Positions 25,701 to 32,697 are shown, counted from the stretch's first letter. The stretch is DNA of 46,879 nt from Candidatus Berkelbacteria bacterium (GCA_024654065.1 JANLIQ010000017.1:1-46879), one strand, 5' to 3'. The notes: generated from the sequence alone by a model not told the origin. A program made the numbers and translations.

Positions 25701-25985
25701 GAGATATTTATAAGCTAAAATATCCGTTGCTAGTTGAGTCCAGGTTGTCGGAACTTCTACATCAGTAATTTGAGAAATGACGTTGCCTTTTTCATCACTA
25801 ATAGTCGTTGTTCGTTTATCCCATTGGACGGTATCAAAAACATTCTCTCCAGGCTTGGTAAAACGGCGAGAAACCTTAAGACCAAGTTTCTTTCCAACGT
25901 TATCTTTTTCGGGTAGTTCGGCAGAAATTTCAACTGGTTTCAGAGCAATTTCACTTAATCTTTCGTTTTTTTCTTTTTTTGCCAT
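22758..25985 (-). CDS. nrdJ: Adenosylcobalamin-dependent (class II) ribonucleotide reductase
   Basis: The 1075-aa enzyme reduces ribonucleotides to deoxyribonucleotides with a radical made from adenosylcobalamin, and needs no oxygen. Key stretches are NPQCSACFIL, KFGSGTGANYSRLRS, SNPCSEFMFLDSTSCNLASI (active-site Cys), PTGTIGLLLDCDTTGIEPD and the C-terminal CPVCGSITF ... TCYTCMSCGSTTGGCS tail, a Cys-rich zinc-like and redox-relay region. There is no separate small subunit nearby. The start is supported by a strong Shine-Dalgarno (AAAGGAGGG). The leader holds a TTGACA promoter and phased TACGG repeats. Neighbouring cobalamin and thioredoxin genes fit its cofactor and reductant needs. Confidence 0.95.
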   Translation of the reverse strand: MAKKEKNERLSEIALKPVEISAELPEKDNVGKKLGLKVSRRFTKPGENVFDTVQWDKRTTTISDEKGNVISQITDVEVPTTWTQLATDILAYKYLRKAGVPTKEGREVSLKQAVYRIAHTIADFGEKFGYFATPEDRVNFEEDLTHILVNQKAAFNSPVWFNCGLYHQYKIAGSGGSFYWDFQQEKVIETKDSYRNPQCSACFILSVEDSLDGIFNLLKTESRVFKFGSGTGANYSRLRSKYERLSGGGTSSGMMSFLKVFDRAADSVKSGGTTRRAAKMVVVDMSHPEIEDFINWKVKEEKKVLALIEAGYSADFNGEAYHTVSGQNSNNSVRITDEFMEAVTADGEWTTRYVGNGEPHKTYKARDLMDQVAKAAWQCADPGVQFDTTINKWHTCPNTDRINASNPCSEFMFLDSTSCNLASINLVKFTDDKGNFDVEGYRHACKIMFIAQEIEVDLSSYPTEAITKNSHDYRPLGLGYANLGTMLMLKGVPYDSPEALATAGALSAIMTGHAYKTSAEMAAVKGAFEGFTKNRAPMLNVMKMHRQAAYAINETLCPNNLLVAARQDWDEAVALGEQFGYRNSQASVIAPTGTIGLLLDCDTTGIEPDFALVKFKKLAGGGSMKIVNNAVKQALQNLGYTQDQQQEIIDYALGVGRFIETTPINRSSLASKGLTSSEIDAVEKTLLAAFDISFSFNRMVLGDDIFTRLGISTDEEKQPSFSLLGRLGFTSDEIAESNLVICGTQTVEGAPHLKTEHLPVFDCANRCGATGTRFIEPLAHVRMMAAVQPFISGAISKTINLPNEATLQDVEEVYSESWKLGLKALALYRDGSKLSQPLNTKKDETEGKTEVVEKVVEKVVYAPKRRRLPDERRSITHKFQIAGHKGFITVGLYEDGGAGEIFVTMAKQGSTISGLMDAFAKSVSIGLQYGVPLTMVVRQFANSRFEPYGFTTNPQIRIAKSIIDYIARYLGIKFLSPTDQAELGIRADADASSLQTQIDFNEPVVEQPIVNNGSQIDDQASPQLTPTEAEEKQVSSPNTQAQIDSPPCPVCGSITFKTGTCYTCMSCGSTTGGCS

Positions 25986-26021
25986 TACTTACCCTCCTTT
26001 AATTTTTAGACGTAGGAAACT

Positions 26022-26052
26022 ACCGTACCACGGTCTCACCTTGTCTTGTCAA
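26022..26052 (-). promoter_or_regulatory. nrdJ promoter
   Basis: On the minus strand TTGACA (26047-26052), about 19 nt, then TACGGT (26022-26027). The -10 is imperfect, but the same TACGGTAGT stands in the lexA promoter. The mRNA would have a leader with a Shine-Dalgarno. Confidence 0.5.
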
Positions 26053-26062
26053 GAGCATATTT

Positions 26063-26092
26063 TACGGGAATTGTACGGGAAAGTTACGGTAG
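26063..26092 (+). repeat. Three TACGG(G/T) direct repeats at 11-bp spacing upstream of nrdJ
   Basis: TACGGG at 26063-26068, TACGGG at 26074-26079 and TACGGT at 26085-26090 are exactly one helical turn apart, just upstream of the nrdJ -35. This is the layout of a multi-site operator. It is not an NrdR box. Confidence 0.7.
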
Positions 26093-26107
26093 GTTATCAG
26101 ATAAGGG

Positions 26108-26155
26108 AAAGGGGCTTTGCTAATGTGAAACTCACATTGCGAAGCCCCTTTGGGA
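26108..26155. terminator. Long inverted repeat, hairpin of about 20 bp
   Basis: AAAGGGGCTTTGC...AATGTG pairs with CACATT...GCGAAGCCCCTTT around AAACT. Two positions form G-U pairs only if read on the plus strand. No U tract on either side. It could end the minus-strand RNA candidate or be part of it. Confidence 0.6.
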
Positions 26156-26326
26156 AGTCGGGTCAGACATCTCAACGAATCGTCGTTGGATTATCTGCTA
26201 GCGGTAACGCCGCTAGGCGTTTCTCCGTAAAAGGAGCGTTGCCACTGGTACCAGGTAGATTTCGTGGCGCTAACCTGCCTGGGTTCGATGTCGAGATGCC
26301 CGAGTCCGGGCGACCTCGTCTCGAAC
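26108..26326 (-). ncRNA. Candidate structured RNA between orphan gene and nrdJ
   Basis: The 440-nt gap 25986-26426 has no convincing gene. On the minus strand TTGACA (26355-26360), 16-nt spacer, TAGTCT (26333-26338) would start an RNA near 26326, just after the upstream terminator. Successive stems follow: GTTCGA..GAG..GCCCG/CGGGC..CTC..TCGAAC; CCAGG..AGGTT/AATCT..CCTGG; CTGGTACCAG; CTCC/GGAG; CTAGCGG/CCGCTAG; AACG/CGTT; and the long inverted repeat at 26108-26155. Strand is uncertain because wobble pairs point both ways. It could be an independent RNA or a long nrdJ leader. No known family recognised. Confidence 0.4.
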
Positions 26327-26373
26327 ACTTACAGACTAACAGCAATAACAGGAATGTCAAGGATCTATCGGAT

Positions 26374-26408
26374 AAAAAAAGCCCGCCGTGCCGTGATGGC
26401 CGTGCGGG
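26374..26408 (-). terminator. Rho-independent terminator of the 26906 orphan gene
   Basis: On the minus strand CCCGCACGGCC pairs with GGCACGGCGGG around a short loop (one bulge) and is followed by seven T residues (26374-26380). Confidence 0.9.
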
Positions 26409-26426
26409 TAGACGCTTCACGGTCGG

Positions 26427-26906
26427 CTAAAAGGTGAGACTCACCTCCTGACCGCCGATTTCGAGTGTGGTACGCGAGCGTTTCCAGAGCCAGATTTCCG
26501 AGAACGCTGTCGGCCAACCTTGTCTCCGTTGCCAGGAATGCTGGGCGGTGAAGTTGACGACCAGTACCTTTTTCGGGCTGTGAATGAACGCGAAGAGCTT
26601 CGCCTGTAGTTCCCACCGATCGCAATTCGATCGGATGATCATATCCTCACCGAAGTCGGGGAATTGTTCGCTAAGGGTGCCGGTAGCCCAACAACCCCCT
26701 TCCTTTAGAGGCCAGTTGACGGTGACCCCAAGCGGACTGCCCGTTGAAAACGTGAAGGTCGGACATTCGGCGTGATAACCGCCATTAGCCAGCCCGGCTA
26801 GAAAGTCGAACGTGGCCTGTTTCCAGTACTTGCCGTCGTACTCCCAACGACCAAAACAGGATAGTGTCGCAACGGCCGTTTGCTCTGAAGATGTAAGTTT
26901 CATCAT
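26427..26906 (-). CDS. Orphan hypothetical protein
   Basis: The 159-aa protein (ATG 26906; a second ATG at 26903) is soluble, Trp-rich in its C-terminal half (HSWQRRQGWP, SEIWLWKRSRT) and has beta-strand-like alternation, suggesting a small beta domain. I recognise no family. A leading frame back to 26939 lacks a better ribosome binding site. It has its own promoter (27008-26980) and terminator (26374-26408), like the orphan genes at 5212 and 35639. It is not part of the nrdJ module. Confidence 0.65.
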   Translation of the reverse strand: MMKLTSSEQTAVATLSCFGRWEYDGKYWKQATFDFLAGLANGGYHAECPTFTFSTGSPLGVTVNWPLKEGGCWATGTLSEQFPDFGEDMIIRSNCDRWELQAKLFAFIHSPKKVLVVNFTAQHSWQRRQGWPTAFSEIWLWKRSRTTLEIGGQEVSLTF

Positions 26907-26979
26907 GGTCCCCCATGGCTTTCGCGTGCACAATGTCAACGGAGATATTCCGTCGAGAGGTCAGGCGATAAGTAGCGCC

Positions 26980-27008
26980 ATGCTAGCGGAAAGACGGCAA
27001 AAAGTCAA
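26980..27008 (-). promoter_or_regulatory. Promoter of the 26906 orphan gene
   Basis: TTGACT (27003-27008), 17-nt spacer, TAGCAT (26980-26985) on the minus strand. The first 14 nt, TTGACTTTTTGCCG, are identical to those of the 35639 orphan gene promoter. Confidence 0.75.
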
Positions 27009-27065
27009 GAGACTAGCTCAATAAGTTGTTATCGTTTGCCGCTAGGGGCTACTAATAGTCAAAAA

Positions 27066-28295
27066 TTACTGGCGCAATTTTCGTCTAATGAAGCTGGGTA
27101 CATCCAGCTCATCTTCGTCGGCTGGCTCTTCCTTCATCTCTGGTCGGTTGTGGTTCTTGGTGACGAAGGTATTATCATTTGGCTCAATTTCGGCTGGAAA
27201 TGTTGGTTGCGGTTGAGCCGGAGCCTGACGACCAAAGAAAGGAATACTAGAGACTGTTGGTGTTTGTGGTACAGAAAGTGTTGCACCGAAGCTTCCTGGT
27301 TCTTCGCTACCGAAACGACCTCTCTGTTTAGGAGCTGGCTTAACGATTTCGTTTTCAAAACCAGTTGCAATAACAGTTACTTTTATTTCACCAGACATAG
27401 ATTCATCTACGGTTGCACCAAAGATAACGTTGGCTTCTGGATCAGCTGCTTCTGTAATGGCCTTAGAGACTTCCTCTACCTCGTACATAGTCATATCTGG
27501 TCCACCGGTGATGTTATAGAGTATGCCCCGTGCCCCATCTATGGATAGCTCAAGTAGTGGTGAGTCGATTGCTTGGCGGGCTGCTTCTATTGCCCGGCTC
27601 TCACCAGATGCTCGTCCAATACCCATTAAGGCTGAACCAGCATCTTTCATAATTGTTCGAACATCAGCAAAGTCGACGTTGATAATAGCCGGTACGACAA
27701 TGATCTCAGAAATTCCCTGAACACCTTGGCGTAAGATATCGTCGACGATGCCGAAAGCATCAGTCATCGAAGTTTTCTTGTCGATAACCTGTAATAAGCG
27801 GTCGTTGGGGATGATAATTAAAGTGTCAACTTTCTCGCGTAATTCTTCGATACCCAGTTCGGCAACTTTTTTGCGTCGCAAACCCTCAAAACTGAATGGC
27901 TTTGTAACAACTCCAACGGTTAGAGCTCCAAGTTCTTTAGCGATTTGAGCGATCAACGGCGCTGCCCCAGTTCCGGTACCGCCGCCCATACCTGCAGTGA
28001 CAAAAACCATATTAGCCCCCTTGAGGACTTCATAGATTTCGTCTTTATTTTCTTCGGCAGATTTGCGTCCGACTTCAGTGTCGCTACCGGCGCCTAAGCC
28101 CTGGGTCGACTCTTTGCCGATTTGCACCTTAATCGGTGCGGGGTTACTGGAAAGTGCCTGAGCATCAGTATTTATAGCAATAAACTCAACTCCTCTAACT
28201 CGAGCGGCTATCATACGAGAAACGGCGTTGCCGCCGGAGCCTCCGATACCACAAACCTTAATACTGGCGAAGGTGTCGAGTGTGTCTTTATTCAT
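27066..28295 (-). CDS. ftsZ: Cell division GTPase FtsZ
   Basis: The 409-aa tubulin-like GTPase forms the cytokinetic Z ring. The G-box GMGGGTGTGAAP is near residue 105, with GIGGSGGNAVSRM at the start, NDRLL and the T7-loop region NVDFADVRTIM. A variable linker (about 325-390) is followed by the conserved C-terminal peptide DVPSFIRRKL, which would bind FtsA or a similar anchor. It is the last gene of rpsU-yqeY-ybeY-ftsA-ftsZ, directly after ftsA (43-nt gap). Confidence 0.97.
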   Translation of the reverse strand: MNKDTLDTFASIKVCGIGGSGGNAVSRMIAARVRGVEFIAINTDAQALSSNPAPIKVQIGKESTQGLGAGSDTEVGRKSAEENKDEIYEVLKGANMVFVTAGMGGGTGTGAAPLIAQIAKELGALTVGVVTKPFSFEGLRRKKVAELGIEELREKVDTLIIIPNDRLLQVIDKKTSMTDAFGIVDDILRQGVQGISEIIVVPAIINVDFADVRTIMKDAGSALMGIGRASGESRAIEAARQAIDSPLLELSIDGARGILYNITGGPDMTMYEVEEVSKAITEAADPEANVIFGATVDESMSGEIKVTVIATGFENEIVKPAPKQRGRFGSEEPGSFGATLSVPQTPTVSSIPFFGRQAPAQPQPTFPAEIEPNDNTFVTKNHNRPEMKEEPADEDELDVPSFIRRKLRQ

Positions 28296-28338
28296 CTATT
28301 TATATGGGGTTGTTTTATTTTATTAAGCGTAACTTAGA

Positions 28339-29577
28339 TTAATTACTAAAATTTCGTAGAATCCCACGAAATCGGTCAAATAACCCCCCCATTTTTCCGA
28401 AATCGTAGCGTGTATTACCATGCCCGGATTGATTCTCTTCTACTCCCCAGAGAACCAGCCCAACGGCGCAAGCGTAAATCGGATTATCAAGCTTGTCAAG
28501 CATGCCCGAAAATTGAGCAATGGGAAAACCAACAGTGGCCGGTAGTCGAAGCTCTTTACGGGCCAGCTCAGTTAGGCCTTCTATATCTGATCCACCGCCT
28601 GTGAATACGGCACCAGCAGGCAGTAGAGCATCTTTCCCGATAGCCTGTAATTGCTCTCTAATTAAATGAAAAATCTCGGCAACGCGAGCTTCTATAATTT
28701 CACAAATTTGTCGACGAGAAACTTTTTCGTCCTCTGCCGGGTCAAGCGATGAAAGATTAATCGTTTCAGATTCGCGGATTTTTTCGGGTAGTACAGACCC
28801 GTACTTAGTTTTAATTGCTTCGGCAACGTCAAGGTTGGTTCGTAAACCAATCGCGATATCATTTGTAATATGCATCGATCCAACAGGTAATGTCGCGCAG
28901 TGGATCAGCTCCCCTTCTTCGTAAACGGCAAAGTCAGTCGTACCTGCACCAAGATCAATTACAACTACGCCAGAGTCACGCTGTTTCTTTGTAGTCAGAG
29001 CCCGAGCGGTTGCAAGGGGTGCATAAACTAGACCATCGATTTGGACACCGGCCTGCTCAACAGTTTTTATCAAATTACGTAATGCTGCCGAGGAGGCACT
29101 AATAATCAAAGAATCCACCTCGAGGCGGATTCCATTCATCCCTATTGGGTCACGGATTTCATCCTGGCCATCAACAGTAAAATGGTGGGGAAAAGTATGG
29201 ATTAACTCTCGGTTCTGAGGTAAGGCGATGGTTTTAGCGGCATCGATCACGCGACCTACGTCTTCGGATTGAATTTCGCCGTTAGGTCGAGCTACTGCCA
29301 CCACTCCTTTGGCCGGTTGAGCCAGAACATGGGATCCATTAATAGAAACATAGGCGTGAGTTAAGGGAAAACCAGACATTTTTTCTGCTTCTTCCAGGGC
29401 TTGAGAAAGAGCGCTAACTGTTTCTTCGATATCTACTATCATCCCCTTCTTCATCCCGCCGTGACCTACTGAGGTTACACCCATTAAAGAAACTACTCCT
29501 TCAGTAATGCTACCAACACAAACAGCAATTTTAGAGGCTCCGATGTCGAGGCCAACAACTAACGGATCCTTTGCCAT
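28339..29577 (-). CDS. ftsA: Cell division protein FtsA
   Basis: The 412-aa actin-fold ATPase tethers FtsZ to the membrane. Signs are VVGLDIGASKIAVCVG (phosphate-1), VVVIDLGAGTTDFAVYEEGE (phosphate-2), VFTGGGSDIEGL and the basic, aromatic C-terminal end LFDRFRGILRNFSN, which fits a membrane-targeting amphipathic helix. The start is fixed by GGGAGG four bases before ATG 29577. Gene order ftsA-ftsZ is conserved in bacteria. Confidence 0.95.
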   Translation of the reverse strand: MAKDPLVVGLDIGASKIAVCVGSITEGVVSLMGVTSVGHGGMKKGMIVDIEETVSALSQALEEAEKMSGFPLTHAYVSINGSHVLAQPAKGVVAVARPNGEIQSEDVGRVIDAAKTIALPQNRELIHTFPHHFTVDGQDEIRDPIGMNGIRLEVDSLIISASSAALRNLIKTVEQAGVQIDGLVYAPLATARALTTKKQRDSGVVVIDLGAGTTDFAVYEEGELIHCATLPVGSMHITNDIAIGLRTNLDVAEAIKTKYGSVLPEKIRESETINLSSLDPAEDEKVSRRQICEIIEARVAEIFHLIREQLQAIGKDALLPAGAVFTGGGSDIEGLTELARKELRLPATVGFPIAQFSGMLDKLDNPIYACAVGLVLWGVEENQSGHGNTRYDFGKMGGLFDRFRGILRNFSN

Positions 29578-29593
29578 TTCCCTCCCAAAGTAC

Positions 29594-29959
29594 TCATCTG
29601 TGGCTGAAGTCTAGTAAGTGAAGTAATCCGTGGCCGGCAAGCATCTTAACTTCGTCAATTAGTTTAATGCCAGCGATTAGGGCTTGTTTAGTAGCGGTAT
29701 CAAGACTAATAGCAATCGAACCAGTAAGGTCTTCTATTTTGCCCTCATAAGGGAAACTAAGCACGTCGGTTGGCTCATTAATTCCAAAAAAACGTTGTTT
29801 CAGTGCTTTAATCTCCTTGTCGGTTACTAATGATATCTCTACCTTTACTTTACCAACCGCTTTCAGGCGTAGCAAGATAGCGAGCAGATGCTGCTCGATT
29901 TCTTTTTGGTCTAGAGAAATATTAGTAGAGTTTTGCCAGAGTACAGATAGCTCGGCCAT
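29594..29959 (-). CDS. ybeY: Endoribonuclease YbeY (rRNA maturation factor)
   Basis: The 121-aa metal-dependent RNase matures 16S rRNA and helps ribosome quality control. The zinc motif reads HGLLHLLDFSH near the C-terminus; the three His at positions 1, 5 and 11 of HGxLHLxGYDH are kept, while GYD is replaced by DFS. EPTDVLSFPYE is also typical. ATG 29959 starts 1 nt after the yqeY stop; a longer frame from 30001 would overlap yqeY by 41 nt and is rejected. Part of the rpsU operon, so ribosome and division genes are co-expressed. Confidence 0.92.
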   Translation of the reverse strand: MAELSVLWQNSTNISLDQKEIEQHLLAILLRLKAVGKVKVEISLVTDKEIKALKQRFFGINEPTDVLSFPYEGKIEDLTGSIAISLDTATKQALIAGIKLIDEVKMLAGHGLLHLLDFSHR

Positions 29960-29960
29960 T

Positions 29961-30407
29961 TCAGCCGTTCTGGATCTGGTCACGTAAAATTTTTGAAACA
30001 AGACCCATATCTGCCTGACCCTTGAGTTTAGAGCTCAAAGCCCCCATTGCAGTACCCATTTGACTGATGTCTGTCGGATTAGATGAAAGGTATTCAGCTA
30101 TAACAGCCTTGATCCCCTCTTCACTCATCTGCTCAGGTAAGTATTTTTTTAAAAGTTCGGCTTCGGAGGCTTCGTTTGCTGCTAAGTCTGGTTTATTAGC
30201 CTGCTTAAAGAGAGTTTCGGCTTCTATACGCTTTTTTACTTCTTTTTGGATTAGGGAAACAACCTGTTCATCAGAAAGCGCTTGGCCAGCTTCAATTTCA
30301 GCATTTTTGATACTAGATTTAAGCAAACGTAGAGTATCACGCGAAAAGTTATTACCAGACTTGAGGGCTGTAGTTAGTTCAGTCTCTATTTGTTCGATCA
30401 AAGCCAT
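29961..30407 (-). CDS. yqeY: GatB/YqeY domain protein
   Basis: The 148-aa protein is all-helical with family landmarks KNAEIEAGQALSDEQVV, LPEQMSEEGIKAVI and SSKLKGQADMGLVSKIL. It resembles the C-terminal tRNA-binding domain of GatB; the cellular role is unclear, often linked to tRNA amidotransferase function. Its ATG overlaps the bS21 stop (TAATG), a classic rpsU-yqeY pairing. Confidence 0.93.
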   Translation of the reverse strand: MALIEQIETELTTALKSGNNFSRDTLRLLKSSIKNAEIEAGQALSDEQVVSLIQKEVKKRIEAETLFKQANKPDLAANEASEAELLKKYLPEQMSEEGIKAVIAEYLSSNPTDISQMGTAMGALSSKLKGQADMGLVSKILRDQIQNG

Positions 30408-30604
30408 TAGAAAGTTCGGAAAGCTCTTCGGCGGACTGCTCTAGCTTGAGCGGACTGGCGGCGTTTAAAACGAGTTGGTTTCTTCTCAAAAAATCTACGT
30501 CGTTTTATCTCAGTCATGATCTCTGACTGTTGGACGTCACGGAAAAAACGTCGTAATACGACTTCTACGGGTAGGGCTCTTTTTTCTTCGCTGTATTCAG
30601 CCAT
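30407..30604 (-). CDS. rpsU: 30S ribosomal protein bS21
   Basis: The 65-aa protein is highly basic, with VEVVLRRFFRDVQQSEIMTEIKRRRFFEKKP typical of S21 (LRRFFRDVQQS then EIKRRRFFEKKP). It starts the operon with yqeY, ybeY, ftsA and ftsZ. A strong promoter, TTAACT-N17-TACAAT, ends 10 nt before the ATG, leaving a 3-nt leader. Confidence 0.93.
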   Translation of the reverse strand: MAEYSEEKRALPVEVVLRRFFRDVQQSEIMTEIKRRRFFEKKPTRFKRRQSAQARAVRRRAFRTF

Positions 30605-30614
30605 TAGTTTTTAA

Positions 30615-30643
30615 ATTGTAGCAGGAATTGGTGCGAAAGTTAA
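30615..30643 (-). promoter_or_regulatory. Promoter of the rpsU-yqeY-ybeY-ftsA-ftsZ operon
   Basis: On the minus strand TTAACT (30638-30643), 17-nt spacer, TACAAT (30615-30620). It ends 10 nt before the rpsU ATG, so the leader is about 3 nt. Confidence 0.75.
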
Positions 30644-30673
30644 GAGATTCTGTGGATGCAGGGGGCTGATCAC

Positions 30674-31225
30674 CTACCTTCTGACACCAAACTTCAGGGC
30701 TACAAGCGTATCATATCCTTGGGTGACACGATCGGCTTCGGTCACACCTAATCGCTGAAGAAACTTAAATAATTTGTTTTGAGTTTCTTCAGGATTATTG
30801 TCGGTGACCGATAGTTCTTCTAGCTCGATAAAAGTACCCAAGTCTTCAACCTCGTCAACGCAAATCTCTATTCCGTGATAATCCGCTTTTTGCCGTTGCT
30901 TCTTTACCTCTACTGATAGTTTGTACTCAAGCGCTTCCAGTATTCTGGTAAGGGCGTCCGGGTCAACGACAGCTGTCTCCTCCGTTTGAACAGCTAGCTC
31001 GTTGACTCCGGAGCGTTTGAGCGCTAAAACAGCTTGGTTATTTTCTTTACGAATTCGCAGAAAGTTAGTATCTGGTTTGAATATTGTGATTTCCTCGAGA
31101 TCCTTCGGCGAAAATATCAGATCGTGTTGATAGGTGGGCTCTGATAGCTTTATCCCAAGTGACCCTAATCTTGCAAACAGCAGTCCAGGATTTGTTACTC
31201 TCGCCTTTACCTCAATCTCATTCAT
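30674..31225 (-). CDS. CYTH-domain protein (class IV adenylate cyclase/ThTPase-like)
   Basis: The 183-aa triphosphate-tunnel metalloenzyme starts NEIEVKARV (the ExExK signature). It has HDLIFSP, FLRIRKENNQAVLALKR, VEDLGTFIELEE and a C-terminal RLGVTEADRVTQGYDTLV, typical of CyaB-like class IV cyclases. Substrates in the family are triphosphates (ATP, thiamine triphosphate, tripolyphosphate); which one cannot be told. The start overlaps the end of the upstream 2H gene by 8 nt. A second, more divergent CYTH gene lies at 33964-34554. Confidence 0.9.
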   Translation of the reverse strand: MNEIEVKARVTNPGLLFARLGSLGIKLSEPTYQHDLIFSPKDLEEITIFKPDTNFLRIRKENNQAVLALKRSGVNELAVQTEETAVVDPDALTRILEALEYKLSVEVKKQRQKADYHGIEICVDEVEDLGTFIELEELSVTDNNPEETQNKLFKFLQRLGVTEADRVTQGYDTLVALKFGVRR

Positions 31226-31778
31226 GCTCTAACTCATTAGCTAAATCTTGAAAATTGATAGCTGATCTCACCTGCCCTGACTCGGCTTTGGTGAGGGATC
31301 GCGTCTGCTCTAACAGCTCTTGAGCGGACGTCAAGCCGATGCCTAACCCATTCGGGCGGGTGTAAAGCGTGACGTGAAACGGCTGAGTCGGTATTTCTAT
31401 ACCCAGAGCTTTACGCATACCTACAAAGAAATTCTCTGTACCGTTGGTTTTGCACATGATTATCACAGTCTTTTTCTCACGTTCTTCGGCAACCCGAAGC
31501 TCATCCATAAAGTCGCTGACACTAGTTGGTTCTTCAGTAAGCAAACGACCTGATTCCTCGAGAATCTCCTCTTCCGCTTCTTCGAGCGAGGTACCCTGCT
31601 TCTCCGCTAAGATTGGCGCGTATTTCTTGACCGACAGTATACTCATATGAAATTCTGGTTTGGCAACTAACCTCTCCCCATCGACCTCTACTTCAGGCGA
31701 AATGTGTAGTAACGGTAGCTCTAGGCCAACATAGCCGCCCGCATATCTATAACCTTCCGGAAGGTTCTCTATGCTCAT
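31218..31778 (-). CDS. 2H phosphoesterase-like protein
   Basis: The 186-aa protein has two H-x-S/T motifs, PEFHMSIL (about residue 44) and QPFHVTLYT (about 135), the signature of 2H phosphoesterases, which hydrolyse cyclic phosphodiester bonds in RNA or nucleotides. Between them is an acidic helix (EEAEEEILEE). ATG 31778 overlaps the VOC gene stop (ATGA); a TTG at 31790 is possible but less likely. The chain VOC-2H-CYTH is translationally coupled. Substrate unknown. Confidence 0.7.
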   Translation of the reverse strand: MSIENLPEGYRYAGGYVGLELPLLHISPEVEVDGERLVAKPEFHMSILSVKKYAPILAEKQGTSLEEAEEEILEESGRLLTEEPTSVSDFMDELRVAEEREKKTVIIMCKTNGTENFFVGMRKALGIEIPTQPFHVTLYTRPNGLGIGLTSAQELLEQTRSLTKAESGQVRSAINFQDLANELEHE

Positions 31779-32224
31779 TTTTGACCCCAATCAAGCAGCT
31801 CGGTGAATCGAATGTAATAGCCGTAAGGGTCGGACATACGAAAGTCTTTCCAGGTTCTCTTACCATCGCCCTTCTCTTTCAATTCCTGGACGACGTTGTC
31901 TTTTAGATCTTTAAGCACCTCTTCGTAAAAGGCGTGAATTTCCTGAACTGGAATTGTCAGCGATATGGCATAACCTCGCGGAGTATTCTTATCGAATTGT
32001 TTGAAATATGACTGATCGTAAACTCGTTCATCGTCTCCGTAGAAATTTATCATAGTATCACCGAGCGGGTCCCCTCTTTGCATAACCATGTAGCCGGGAT
32101 ATTCTCCCTTAACATCTTCCGATATTATTTCAAAACCAAGTTTTGAATAAAAATCCTTAACCGGAGCAAACTCCGGCACATGAAGCTCGATAATTAGATT
32201 GTTTGCAATCGGTACTTCTGCCAT
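31775..32224 (-). CDS. VOC-family protein (glyoxalase/bleomycin-resistance fold)
   Basis: The 149-aa protein has the VOC pattern ELHVPEFAPVKDFYSKLGFEI at the start (split as ELHVPEF, FYSKLGFEI), then YAISLTIPVQEIHAFYEEV and FRMSDPYGYYIRF. Members bind a metal and act on small molecules or sequester antibiotics; the substrate is not predictable. ATG 32224 is preceded by the shared leaderless promoter element (see 32231-32258). First of a coupled set with the 2H and CYTH genes. Confidence 0.85.
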   Translation of the reverse strand: MAEVPIANNLIIELHVPEFAPVKDFYSKLGFEIISEDVKGEYPGYMVMQRGDPLGDTMINFYGDDERVYDQSYFKQFDKNTPRGYAISLTIPVQEIHAFYEEVLKDLKDNVVQELKEKGDGKRTWKDFRMSDPYGYYIRFTELLDWGQK

Positions 32225-32230
32225 TACCCA

Positions 32231-32258
32231 ATTCTACTCCTGAACCTAGAAATGTCGA
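32231..32258 (-). promoter_or_regulatory. Shared promoter element, copy 1 (VOC-2H-CYTH operon)
   Basis: On the minus strand TCGACA, spacer TTTCTAGGTTCAGGAG (16 nt), TAGAAT, then 6 nt to the ATG. The spacer is nearly identical to copies at 34561-34588 and 34986-35013, which is more conservation than a promoter needs. Confidence 0.8.
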
Positions 32259-32280
32259 GCCACTCTGCTATTGTTAGGGC

Positions 32281-32697
32281 ATGGATGATTTTGTCGGTGT
32301 AAAAATCGCGTTACTTACTTCGGACGAAAAGTTGGTTGTATATTTAAGGGACAATAAACCCGACATAAATTTTCCTGGACTATGGGACTTCCCTGGTGGG
32401 GGTCGCGAGGGTAACGAAACCCCGACAGAATGTATTGTGCGTGAAGTCATGGAAGAATTCGGAATCAAGCTAAGAGCAAGTGGTCTTACCTTCTCTAGGA
32501 CTTTTCCTGCGATGAACGATGAAACTAAAACGGGATACTTCATGGTTGGCAGAGTATCTCAAAAAGATATTGACTCTATTAAATTCGGCAGCGAAGGTCA
32601 GCGGTGGAAGCTGATGGGGATAAAGGAGTTTATGGAAAGTGATGAAGTCGTCGAACCGTTAAAGAATAGGCTCGACTCCTATCTGTCCGCACTGTGA
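32281..32697 (+). CDS. Nudix hydrolase
   Basis: The 138-aa protein has a Nudix box GGGREGNETPTECIVREVMEEFGI (GREGNETP then REVMEEFG), with the GX5EX7REXXEEXG spacing needed for metal and diphosphate hydrolysis. FPGLWDFPGG precedes it. Substrate class (nucleoside diphosphate derivatives) is generic. It is one of few plus-strand genes in the island. The start lies 57 nt from the divergent VOC gene. No Shine-Dalgarno. Confidence 0.9.
   Translation: MDDFVGVKIALLTSDEKLVVYLRDNKPDINFPGLWDFPGGGREGNETPTECIVREVMEEFGIKLRASGLTFSRTFPAMNDETKTGYFMVGRVSQKDIDSIKFGSEGQRWKLMGIKEFMESDEVVEPLKNRLDSYLSAL

Noticed and set aside
25777..26430. 217-aa plus-strand frame upstream of nrdJ
   Set aside because: It starts inside nrdJ, runs through hairpins and a terminator and has no ribosome binding site or recognisable domain.
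27036..27548. 170-aa frame antisense to ftsZ
   Set aside because: ftsZ is unambiguous; the antisense frame is Trp/Cys-rich noise.
30067..30444. 125-aa frame antisense to yqeY
   Set aside because: yqeY is well supported and lies in a conserved operon.
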